Origin: Alphaproteobacteria bacterium
GTDB lineage: Bacteria; Pseudomonadota; Alphaproteobacteria; Puniceispirillales; Puniceispirillaceae
Reading direction: 5' to 3'
NCBI GenBank assembly: GCA_022425565.1
Contig: JAKMFG010000225.1
Span: 1-5,150 of the forward strand
Length of the DNA stretch: 5,150 bases
Of the stretch, positions 1-5,150 are shown one piece after another; the stretch's first letter is position 1; the number at the start of each line of letters is the position of its first letter. The position numbers were made by a program, and so were the translations under genes. The notes under the pieces are model-generated. The model was not told the DNA's origin and did no database searches. It saw only the letters and a program-made list of their open reading frames with translations.

Positions 1-146
1 TGGGCGCCATCGGGCAACTGCTTTCCCGGCTTCAGGCTCAGGTCAAGCGCGATGAAGTAGAAAGAGGATCCGATCCAGGCGATGCCGGCGACAACATGAA
101 GCCAGCGCACCATGAATTCGGACCACATCCAGAGATAGTCGATCAT
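1..146 (-). CDS. puuD: Urate hydroxylase PuuD (membrane urate oxidase), N-terminal part
   Basis: The first 48 codons, from ATG at 146; the gene continues past base 1. The peptide opens MIDYLWMWSEFMVRWLHVVA and continues GIAWIGSSFYFIALDLSLKP. Arg14-Trp15-(Leu)-His17 followed by AGIAWIGSSFYFI is the characteristic first membrane segment (about residues 11-34) of the PuuD/COG3748 urate oxidase family. These are integral membrane proteins, usually with a C-terminal cytochrome c domain, that oxidise urate to 5-hydroxyisourate and pass electrons to the respiratory chain instead of making peroxide. The membrane segment is seen directly; the cytochrome domain would lie outside the window. Met7 and Met12 are alternative in-frame starts but Met12 would cut into the helix edge; Met1 follows a G-run at 155-151. 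It lies 75 bases downstream of xdhC on the same strand, and its product feeds HIU hydrolase, encoded at the other end of the window. Identity is well supported despite the short length. Confidence 0.88.
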   Translation of the reverse strand, partial: MIDYLWMWSEFMVRWLHVVAGIAWIGSSFYFIALDLSLKPGKQLPDGA

Positions 147-154
147 TGAGCCCC

Positions 155-166
155 CATATCGATATG
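155..166. repeat. Perfect 12-base palindrome CATATCGATATG, possible operator
   Basis: The sequence equals its own reverse complement over 12 bases. It lies directly upstream of the G-run that serves as puuD ribosome binding site; the palindrome's last base on the minus strand is the first G of that run. A shorter ATCGAT copy follows at 173-178. A bound dimeric regulator here would cover the transcript start or the ribosome site. Which regulator, if any, cannot be told. Confidence 0.4.
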
Positions 167-186
167 TCTTTTATCGATTAGATCTG

Positions 187-201
187 GTGAAGAATATTCA
201 C
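187..201. repeat. Inverted repeat GTGAA-N5-TTCAC in xdhC-puuD gap
   Basis: Two 5-base arms (187-191 and 197-201) are exact reverse complements around a 5-base AT-rich centre. The layout suits a dimeric DNA-binding protein better than a stable RNA hairpin, as the stem is short and has no following T-run on the minus strand. Short dyads arise by chance often, so this is a weak call. Confidence 0.25.
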
Positions 202-221
202 GCGCCGCCATGATGACAGCG

Positions 222-1154
222 CTAACCGGTTTCGTCCAATTCCTGCTGCCATATGGCAACACCGGCCGCGATCGACAGCGCGACCCGCGCCGGATGCTTG
301 CCGGTGATTTCTGGCAGGCCGACTGGGCAGACAAGCCTGTCCAGAACTGGCTGGGCAACCCCCGCCTTTGACAGGCGCGAGCGGAACCGCGCTGCCTTGG
401 TGGCCGAACCGATCAGCCCGATACGGGCAAATCCCTGTCCCGACAGCACCCGGTGGCAGATCGCCTCGTCGAGCGTGTGGTCATGCGTGACCACGAGGTG
501 AATGGAATCTTCGGGCGCATGCGCGGCGATCACGGTCGGATCGCTGGCAATCACCTGCCGTACCCCGGCGGGAAGTTCCGCTGGAAACCGCGCCGTCTCG
601 ACATCGACCCAGTGAAGATCAAGCTGCAGCGCCGTCAGATGCGGCGCGAGCGCCCGGCCGATATGACCGGCGCCGTACAGAAAGGCGGGCCGCCCTGGCA
701 GTGTCACCGATGCAATGAAACATCCAGTCTGGCGGTCCAGACCGGGCGGTGTGTCACCAGCATCGCCAAGCGGTGCCAGGCCATCCATCGGATGGGCGAT
801 AGTCCGGCAGGATGCAAGGCCCGCCAGCACGCCGTCCTCTTCACTGCCGAACCGTTCGAGAAGCACGCGTACCTGGCCACCGCAGCACTGCCCCATATCG
901 GGGCCAAGCGCGGCGCGCATCACCGTGCGGGCCCATGGACCTGCCGCGCTGTCGGCCAGCATTTCGCGGGCGCGGGTCATCACGGTGAATTCCAGCGTGC
1001 CACCCCCAATGGTCTGCCAGATGTCATTTTCGGTAATCAGCATCATCGCGCCGGCCTCGCGCGGGGCAGATCCCTTGACGCCGACAAGGCTGGCCCGCAC
1101 CACAGCGCCATGCGCGCCAATCCACTCGCGCGCCACCTCTACCCAGTTGGTCAT
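222..1154 (-). CDS. xdhC: Xanthine dehydrogenase accessory protein XdhC (Moco chaperone)
   Basis: A 310-residue protein of the XdhC/CoxI family. In R. capsulatus, XdhC binds molybdenum cofactor, keeps it available for sulfuration and hands it to XdhB; it is not part of the finished enzyme. The N-terminal XdhC/CoxI domain shows GVKGSAPREAGAMML at 25-39, the glycine run IGGGTLEF at 49-56 and GQCCGGQVRVLLE at 88-100, with the paired Cys90-Cys91 typical of the family. The C-terminal Rossmann-like domain begins with LYGAGHIGRALA at 159-170 and continues through VVTHDHTLDE at 221-230, GLIGSATKAARFRSRL at 246-261 and a final GLPEITGKHPARVALSIAAGVA block at about 279-300. The reading frame is open upstream to an ATG at 1220, but that would add 22 unrelated residues inside xdhB. 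The ATG at 1154 has a strong GGAGAGGG site, matches the family N-terminus and touches the xdhB stop, indicating coupled translation. Stop is TAG at 224-222. Confidence 0.95.
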   Translation of the reverse strand: MTNWVEVAREWIGAHGAVVRASLVGVKGSAPREAGAMMLITENDIWQTIGGGTLEFTVMTRAREMLADSAAGPWARTVMRAALGPDMGQCCGGQVRVLLERFGSEEDGVLAGLASCRTIAHPMDGLAPLGDAGDTPPGLDRQTGCFIASVTLPGRPAFLYGAGHIGRALAPHLTALQLDLHWVDVETARFPAELPAGVRQVIASDPTVIAAHAPEDSIHLVVTHDHTLDEAICHRVLSGQGFARIGLIGSATKAARFRSRLSKAGVAQPVLDRLVCPVGLPEITGKHPARVALSIAAGVAIWQQELDETG

Positions 1155-3502
1155 CAGCCCTCTCCGGAAGCGCTGCCGAGAACAATCCCCGGGCCGCCGA
1201 GCCGCCGGGCCACAAGGCACATCCGTTCAGGGGTCGCCGGCGCATCAAGGGCGGGATAGTCGCTTCCAATCGACTGCAGCGCATGCGACTGCGCCATCAG
1301 AACCGAGATCGCCAGCATCAGCGGCGGCTCGCCGACCGCCTTGGACTTGTGGATGGTATCCTCGATATTCTCACCATCACCGAACAGCGCCACGTTGAAG
1401 ATTCCCGGCCGGTCGCCACATGCCGGTATTTTGTAGGTCGAGGGCGCGTGCGTGCGAAGCCGCCCGGCATCATCCCAGACAAGCTCTTCAGTGGTCAGCC
1501 AGCCGGCCCCCTGGACAAATCCGCCCTCGATCTGGCCGATATCGATGGCCGGGTTCAGCGAACGCCCGACATCATGCAGGATGTCGGTCCGCAGGATCCG
1601 GTTCTCGCCAGTCAGCAGATCCACCGCCACTTCGGTCACGGCGGCGCCATAGGCATAATAGAAGAACGGCCGGCCACGGCTGCGCTGCTTGTCCCAGTGG
1701 ATTTTCGGGGTCGCGTAGAAACCGGTCGCCGACAGCGAGACACGGCCGAGATAACAGGATTTGACCGCCTCGGCAAAGCTCATCACTGCGCTACCGGCAC
1801 GCACTGTCCCGTTGGTGAAGGTCACCGAGTCAGGAGCGCACTGATGCTGTTCGGCGAGATGGACACGCATCCGCCCCTTGATGGTGCGCGCCGCCGCCTG
1901 CGCCGCCATGCCGTTCAGGTCGGTGCCGGATGAGGCCGCCGTCGCCGAGGTGTTCGGCACCTTGCCGGTGGTCGTCGCGGTGATCTTCACCGCATCGAAA
2001 TCCACCTGGAATTCATGGGCCACAACCTGCGCCACCTTGGTGTTCAGCCCCTGGCCCATCTCTGTGCCGCCATGGTTCAGATGCACCGACCCGTCGGTAT
2101 AGACATGGACCAGCGCCCCGGCCTGGTTGAGGAAGGTCGTGTTGAAGGAGATGCCGAACTTCACCGGGGTCAGCGCGATGCCGCGCCGGATCACGCTGTT
2201 CGCCCTGTTGAAGGCCTCGATCTCGGCGCGCCGGGCGGTGTAGTCCGCGCTTTCGGCCAGCTCGCCGACGATATCCTGCAGCACGCAATCCTCGACCAGC
2301 TGGCCATAGGGGGTGCGCCCCTTGCCGCCATTGGGCGTGAATTTGTGCGGATAGAAGTTGCGCTGGCGCACCAGCAGCGGGTCGATTCCCAGATGATGCG
2401 CCACCTCATCCATCACCCGTTCGATGCCAACCATGCCCTGCGGCCCGCCAAAGCCGCGGAAGGCGGTGTTCGACTGGGTGTGCGTCTTGCAGCGATGCGA
2501 GATCACCCGCATATCCGGAATATGATAGGCATTGTCGGCATGGCACATGGCGCGCGCCGCAATCGCCTCGGACAGGTCCCAGGACATGCCACAGCGAAGC
2601 GCCTGTTCGAAGGTCGCCGCGCTTACCCGGCCCTCGGCGTCAAAGCCCACGCTGTAGTCGATGCGGAAATCATGCCGCTTGCCGGTCAGCATGAAATCAT
2701 CATCGCGGTCATAGACGGTCTTGGCAGGTCGGCCGGTGACATGCGCCGCCAGTGCCGACAGGATGGCCGGAAGATTGCCTTGGCTTTCCTTGCCGCCGAA
2801 GGCCCCGCCCATGCGGCGCGTCTCGACAGTCACAGCATGGTTCGACAGGCCGAGGCAGTCGGCCACCTTGTGCTGAATCTCGGACGGGTGCTGCGTCGAG
2901 CAATGCAGCGTCATGTCCCGGTCCTCGCCCGGGACGGCGAGCGCCGCCTGCCCTTCGAGATAGAAATGTTCCTGCCCGCCGATCTCGATACGGCCGGACA
3001 GCGTATGTCGCGCGCCGGCAAGCGCCGTATCCGGACTGCCCGATTCCATCGTCACCGAGGGGCCAAGCCATGATCCCGCCTTCATCGCCTCGTCGATGGT
3101 CAGGATCGCGGGAAGCGTCTCATATTCCACCTTCGCCAGCGGCAGGGCATCGCGCGCGGCGCGCATGGTCTCGGCAACAATGGCAAAAACCGCCTGCCCG
3201 ACATAGCTGACCTCGTCCTCGGCAAGAACCGGATCATCGCCATAGACAGGGCTGCAGTCATTCACCCCCGGGATGTCGGCGTGAGTCAGCACCGCCACCA
3301 CCCCGTCAGCTGCGGCCACCGCCGATAAATCTATGCTGGTGATGCGGGCATGGGCATGAGGGCTCTGCCCGATCAGGACCACCAGCGTGTCATCCGTCGT
3401 TGGAATGTCGTCGACATAGACGGCGCTTCCGGCCACATGCTTGTGGGCGCTGTCGTGGCGCAACGTGGTACGAATGTCACCGGTGATGCGATCTGCCGTC
3501 AT
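1154..3502 (-). CDS. xdhB: Xanthine dehydrogenase large, molybdenum-binding subunit
   Basis: A 782-residue protein, close to the 777 of R. capsulatus XdhB. It binds molybdopterin and hydroxylates hypoxanthine to xanthine and xanthine to urate. An N-terminal aldehyde oxidase/xanthine dehydrogenase a/b hammerhead domain spans about residues 20-130, followed by the molybdopterin-binding domains. Key residues by correspondence with bovine xanthine oxidase are all present: Gln177 (GGQEHFYLEGQ; bovine Q767), Glu239 (GGAFGGKE; E802), Arg349 (NTAFRGFGGPQGM; R880) and the catalytic base Glu725 (AVGEPP; E1261). Other family blocks are LNHGGTEMGQGL at 475-486, SATAASSGTDLNGMA at 519-533, and TGENRILRTDILHDVGRSLNPAIDIGQIEGG at about 631-661, quoted here in parts of one continuous conserved stretch. 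Glu239 with Arg349 is the purine-oxidising pattern and argues against aldehyde oxidase or CO dehydrogenase. ATG at 3502 lies in the ATGA overlap with xdhA, with CGAGG at 3514-3510 as ribosome binding site. The stop shares one base with the xdhC start. No damage is seen. Confidence 0.97.
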   Translation of the reverse strand: MTADRITGDIRTTLRHDSAHKHVAGSAVYVDDIPTTDDTLVVLIGQSPHAHARITSIDLSAVAAADGVVAVLTHADIPGVNDCSPVYGDDPVLAEDEVSYVGQAVFAIVAETMRAARDALPLAKVEYETLPAILTIDEAMKAGSWLGPSVTMESGSPDTALAGARHTLSGRIEIGGQEHFYLEGQAALAVPGEDRDMTLHCSTQHPSEIQHKVADCLGLSNHAVTVETRRMGGAFGGKESQGNLPAILSALAAHVTGRPAKTVYDRDDDFMLTGKRHDFRIDYSVGFDAEGRVSAATFEQALRCGMSWDLSEAIAARAMCHADNAYHIPDMRVISHRCKTHTQSNTAFRGFGGPQGMVGIERVMDEVAHHLGIDPLLVRQRNFYPHKFTPNGGKGRTPYGQLVEDCVLQDIVGELAESADYTARRAEIEAFNRANSVIRRGIALTPVKFGISFNTTFLNQAGALVHVYTDGSVHLNHGGTEMGQGLNTKVAQVVAHEFQVDFDAVKITATTTGKVPNTSATAASSGTDLNGMAAQAAARTIKGRMRVHLAEQHQCAPDSVTFTNGTVRAGSAVMSFAEAVKSCYLGRVSLSATGFYATPKIHWDKQRSRGRPFFYYAYGAAVTEVAVDLLTGENRILRTDILHDVGRSLNPAIDIGQIEGGFVQGAGWLTTEELVWDDAGRLRTHAPSTYKIPACGDRPGIFNVALFGDGENIEDTIHKSKAVGEPPLMLAISVLMAQSHALQSIGSDYPALDAPATPERMCLVARRLGGPGIVLGSASGEG
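1158..1165 (-). promoter_or_regulatory. Ribosome binding site that fixes the xdhC start
   Basis: GGAGAGGG on the minus strand lies just before the ATG at 1154 (spacing 3 bases from the last G, 7 from the GGAG core). It sits in the last codons of xdhB, whose TGA stop shares its final A with the xdhC ATG (TGATG). It is the best Shine-Dalgarno match in the window and supports the 310-residue start over the 332-residue one. Confidence 0.75.
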
Positions 3503-5001
3503 AGCCGTGCCTCGCGCAGCATGTCGGCAGACAGGCCTGCCCCCGGGCCGGTCAGGCGCGGCACCGGCGTGCCGGTCAGGTCCATCCCATATTTCAGCAG
3601 CAGGTTCGCCGCCACCTGAATGCGATACCCGGCAGATGCGCGCATGTCGCTGATCGGGGTGAAATCACCTGCCATTGCGAGCGCCGCCGCCTGGAATGCA
3701 TCCATGCCCAGCTCGGCGCCAACAAGCGCAGCCTCGGCCGTGGCGGCACGTTTCGGGGTCGCCGCCATGCCGCCAAAAGCAAGGCGCGCATCGGTGATGC
3801 GGCCGTCCGAAACTGAAATATTGAAACCGCCCATCACGGCCGAGATATCCTGGTCGAACCGTTTGGAAATCTTGTAGGCGCGGAAATGCGGCGATGGCGC
3901 CACCGGCACCAGCAAGGCCGAGACAAATTCGCCGGCCCTGCGGTCCTGCACACCATAGTCGATGAAGAAATCCTCGAGCGGCATTTGCCGGTTCGAGGAC
4001 ACAGCTGCCAGTTCGACCTCGGCCGCCAGCGCGATCAGCATCGGCGGCAGATCGCCGATCGGCGAGCCGTTCGCGATATTGCCGCACATGGTTCCGCTTG
4101 AGCGGACCTGAAGCGAGCCGAAGCGACGCATCACCTCGGCGAAATCGGGACGGCCCGCGGCCAGCATCTTCAGCGCCGCCTCGTGCGTGACCGCCGGGCC
4201 GATGCGCCAATGCGCCCCCTGCCTGAGCACATCACCGAAACCCCTGACCCGGCCTGTCCAGATCATATGCGGTAAATGGCGGTTCTGCTTGGTCACCCAC
4301 AGTCCCACATCAGTCGCCCCGGCAACGATGGTTGCATCCTTGGTATTGGCATATTCACGGGCGAATTCCTCGGCCGTGGCCGGGGCGATGAACCGGCGCG
4401 CACCGTCACCGATCACCACTGTCTCGTCATGCGCGATCTCGTCCATCAAAGCGGCTTCGCGCTCGCGGCGGCGGCGCTCGAACGCCGGCGGTATGTCACG
4501 GGTTTTCAGATCGGCAGCGGCATCGACAATCGGCCGGTACCCGGTGCAGCGGCACAGATTACCGGCAAGGGTGGTGTCGATTCCGGCCTCGTCCAGCCCT
4601 TCGCCATTGCACCAGGCGGCGAACATCGACATCACGAAGCCGGGAGTGCAAAAGCCACATTGCGAGCCATGCCGGTCGACCATCACCTGCTGGCAGGGAT
4701 GCAGTTCCGGCGCGTCGTCGCCTTCCGGCATGATGCCTTCGATGGTGGTGACCGAGGTCCCCTCGAGCATGCCCATGAACTGGATGCAGGCGTTCACCGG
4801 ATGCCAGCGCATGGCCCCGGTCGCGCAATCGCGCCGCGCAACCACCACGGTGCAGGCCCCGCAATCCCCCTCGGCGCAGCCTTCCTTGGAGCCGGTCAGG
4901 CGGCGGCGCTGGCGCAGCCAGTCGAGCAGCGTGGCGTCACCGGACAGTCCACTGACCTGTTCGATCCGGTTGTTCAGGACAAATGTGATTATCTCGCGCA
5001 T
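3499..5001 (-). CDS. xdhA: Xanthine dehydrogenase small subunit (2x[2Fe-2S] and FAD)
   Basis: A 500-residue protein, the electron-transfer subunit of a cytoplasmic XdhA2B2 xanthine dehydrogenase that passes electrons from the molybdenum site in XdhB through two iron-sulfur clusters to FAD and NAD+. Residues 1-85 are a plant-ferredoxin-type domain with cluster ligands Cys42, Cys47, Cys50 and Cys72 (KEGCAEGDCGAC). Residues 90-165 are the helical second [2Fe-2S] domain with Cys115, Cys118, Cys150 and Cys152 (CGFC and CRC). A charged linker (about 165-200, including ERRRRERE) leads to the FAD domain, with IVAGATDVGLWVTK near 225-238 and CGNIANGSPIGD at 306-317. The C-terminal flavoprotein domain includes KISKRFDQDISAV at 377-389. 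The protein is somewhat longer than the roughly 460-residue R. capsulatus XdhA. Residue 306 is Cys where Gly is usual. The start at 5001 fits the family N-terminus (MREIITFVLNN), and the next in-frame Met is residue 64, too late. The TGA stop overlaps the xdhB start in ATGA. Confidence 0.96.
   Translation of the reverse strand: MREIITFVLNNRIEQVSGLSGDATLLDWLRQRRRLTGSKEGCAEGDCGACTVVVARRDCATGAMRWHPVNACIQFMGMLEGTSVTTIEGIMPEGDDAPELHPCQQVMVDRHGSQCGFCTPGFVMSMFAAWCNGEGLDEAGIDTTLAGNLCRCTGYRPIVDAAADLKTRDIPPAFERRRREREAALMDEIAHDETVVIGDGARRFIAPATAEEFAREYANTKDATIVAGATDVGLWVTKQNRHLPHMIWTGRVRGFGDVLRQGAHWRIGPAVTHEAALKMLAAGRPDFAEVMRRFGSLQVRSSGTMCGNIANGSPIGDLPPMLIALAAEVELAAVSSNRQMPLEDFFIDYGVQDRRAGEFVSALLVPVAPSPHFRAYKISKRFDQDISAVMGGFNISVSDGRITDARLAFGGMAATPKRAATAEAALVGAELGMDAFQAAALAMAGDFTPISDMRASAGYRIQVAANLLLKYGMDLTGTPVPRLTGPGAGLSADMLREARL
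3510..3514 (-). promoter_or_regulatory. Ribosome binding site of xdhB
   Basis: CGAGG on the minus strand within the last codons of xdhA, 7 bases before the xdhB ATG at 3502. Spacing is right and the match to the anti-Shine-Dalgarno is moderate. Together with the ATGA stop/start overlap it suggests that ribosomes finishing xdhA re-initiate on xdhB, which would keep the two subunits in balance. Confidence 0.55.
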
Positions 5002-5024
5002 GGCACCTGATCCCCGACGCCGCG
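5002..5024 (-). promoter_or_regulatory. hiuH-xdhA spacer with weak xdhA ribosome binding site
   Basis: The 23 bases between the hiuH stop and the xdhA ATG hold two imperfect Shine-Dalgarno candidates: AGGTG at 5008-5004, rather close to the start, and GGGG at 5015-5012, at about 10 bases. The gap is too short and GC-rich for an obvious promoter or terminator, so xdhA is most likely transcribed with hiuH. Confidence 0.4.
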
Positions 5025-5150
5025 TCAGCTTCCGCGATAGGTCGAATAGCCGTAAGGAGAAAGAAGCAACGGCACATGATAATGCTGGTCCGGATTGTCG
5101 ATGCCGAAAGCGATAACGATCTCGTCAAGGAACGGTATTTCGGGCAGGGT
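5025..5150 (-). CDS. hiuH: 5-hydroxyisourate hydrolase (transthyretin-like), C-terminal part
   Basis: Only the last 41 codons are inside the window; the gene continues beyond base 5150. Reading the minus strand from 5150 gives a peptide starting [10 protein letters not shown] and ending [19 protein letters not shown], then a TGA stop at 5027-5025. This is the hallmark C-terminus of HIU hydrolases: the His-Tyr-His-Val-Pro strand, of which one histidine (probably the second) is catalytic, and the terminal Tyr-Arg-Gly-Ser that separates the enzyme from animal transthyretin, where this end is changed. The enzyme is a soluble homotetramer that hydrolyses 5-hydroxyisourate, the unstable product of urate oxidation, to OHCU. 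Its place directly upstream of xdhA, 23 bases away on the same strand, and in a cluster that also holds puuD, fits this role. The symbol could equally be uraH or pucM. Identity is near certain; completeness of the N-terminus cannot be judged. Confidence 0.95.
   Translation of the reverse strand, partial: TLPEIPFLDEIVIAFGIDNPDQHYHVPLLLSPYGYSTYRGS

Larger units (their letters stand above)
147..221 (-). promoter_or_regulatory. xdhC-puuD intergenic region, candidate regulatory or promoter segment
   Basis: This is the only real gap in the operon (75 bases). Bases 156-200 contain only 13 G or C out of 45 (about 29%), a sharp drop from the GC-rich genes around it. The segment carries a perfect 12-base palindrome at 155-166 and a separate inverted repeat at 187-201, and ends in GGGGG at 155-151, four bases before the puuD ATG, a plausible though atypical ribosome binding site. 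No hairpin followed by a T-run is visible on the minus strand, so it does not look like a terminator. No -35/-10 pair close to the sigma-70 consensus stands out; any promoter here is inferred from base composition and dyads. It may instead be just an AT-rich leader inside one long transcript. Confidence 0.4.

Noticed and set aside
187..201. Inverted repeat after xdhC as an intrinsic terminator
   Set aside because: The stem is only 5 base pairs and AT-containing, and no T-run follows on the minus strand.
1155..1220. Longer xdhC starting at ATG 1220 (332 residues)
   Set aside because: The extra 22 residues match nothing in XdhC proteins and lie inside xdhB; the ATG at 1154 has a strong ribosome binding site and the family N-terminus.
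453..1398. Plus-strand frames of 268 and 227 codons opposite xdhC and the xdhB 3' end
   Set aside because: They overlap each other and the well-supported XdhC frame, with composition of a shadow ORF and no family resemblance.
2015..3073. A 352-codon open frame on the plus strand opposite xdhB
   Set aside because: It lies wholly antisense to the conserved XdhB reading frame, is rich in Arg, Ala, Gly and His as expected of GC-rich shadow frames, and shows no recognisable domain.
1154..5001. Possibility that the xdhAB-like genes encode an aldehyde oxidase or CO dehydrogenase
   Set aside because: The Glu239 and Arg349 positions in the large subunit, the XdhA fusion of Fe-S and FAD domains, and hiuH/puuD neighbours all indicate a purine substrate.
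4187..5116. Two long overlapping plus-strand frames (309 and 244 codons) opposite xdhA, one running over the hiuH end
   Set aside because: Both are complementary to XdhA cluster and FAD motifs that are clearly coding; low-complexity composition and no recognisable domain or fitting start context.

Overview
The window is a compact purine-catabolism operon read entirely on the minus strand, from high coordinates to low: 5-hydroxyisourate hydrolase (3' end only), xdhA, xdhB, xdhC and urate hydroxylase puuD (5' end only). High GC, the two-subunit XdhA/XdhB architecture of the Rhodobacter capsulatus type, an adjacent xdhC, and PuuD as the urate-oxidising enzyme all point to an alphaproteobacterium. 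This is a judgement from gene type and order; genus cannot be given from the sequence alone.

Layout: 5150-5025 is the last 41 codons of HIU hydrolase, ending in the family's diagnostic Tyr-Arg-Gly-Ser. After 23 bases, xdhA (5001-3499) encodes the 2x[2Fe-2S]/FAD subunit. xdhB (3502-1154) overlaps it by 4 bases and encodes the molybdenum-cofactor subunit. xdhC (1154-222) overlaps xdhB by one base and encodes the cofactor-loading chaperone. A 75-base gap (221-147) holds an AT-rich patch with two dyads. puuD starts at 146 and runs off the window.

Together the genes take hypoxanthine/xanthine to urate (XdhA/XdhB, matured by XdhC), urate to 5-hydroxyisourate (PuuD) and 5-hydroxyisourate to OHCU (HIU hydrolase). 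The decarboxylase giving allantoin and the ring-opening enzymes are not in view and may lie beyond the edges.

All genes seen look intact with conserved catalytic residues. I found no RNA gene, mobile element, CRISPR array or convincing undescribed system. The least explained stretch is the xdhC-puuD gap. There is no stretch over 300 bases without a gene.
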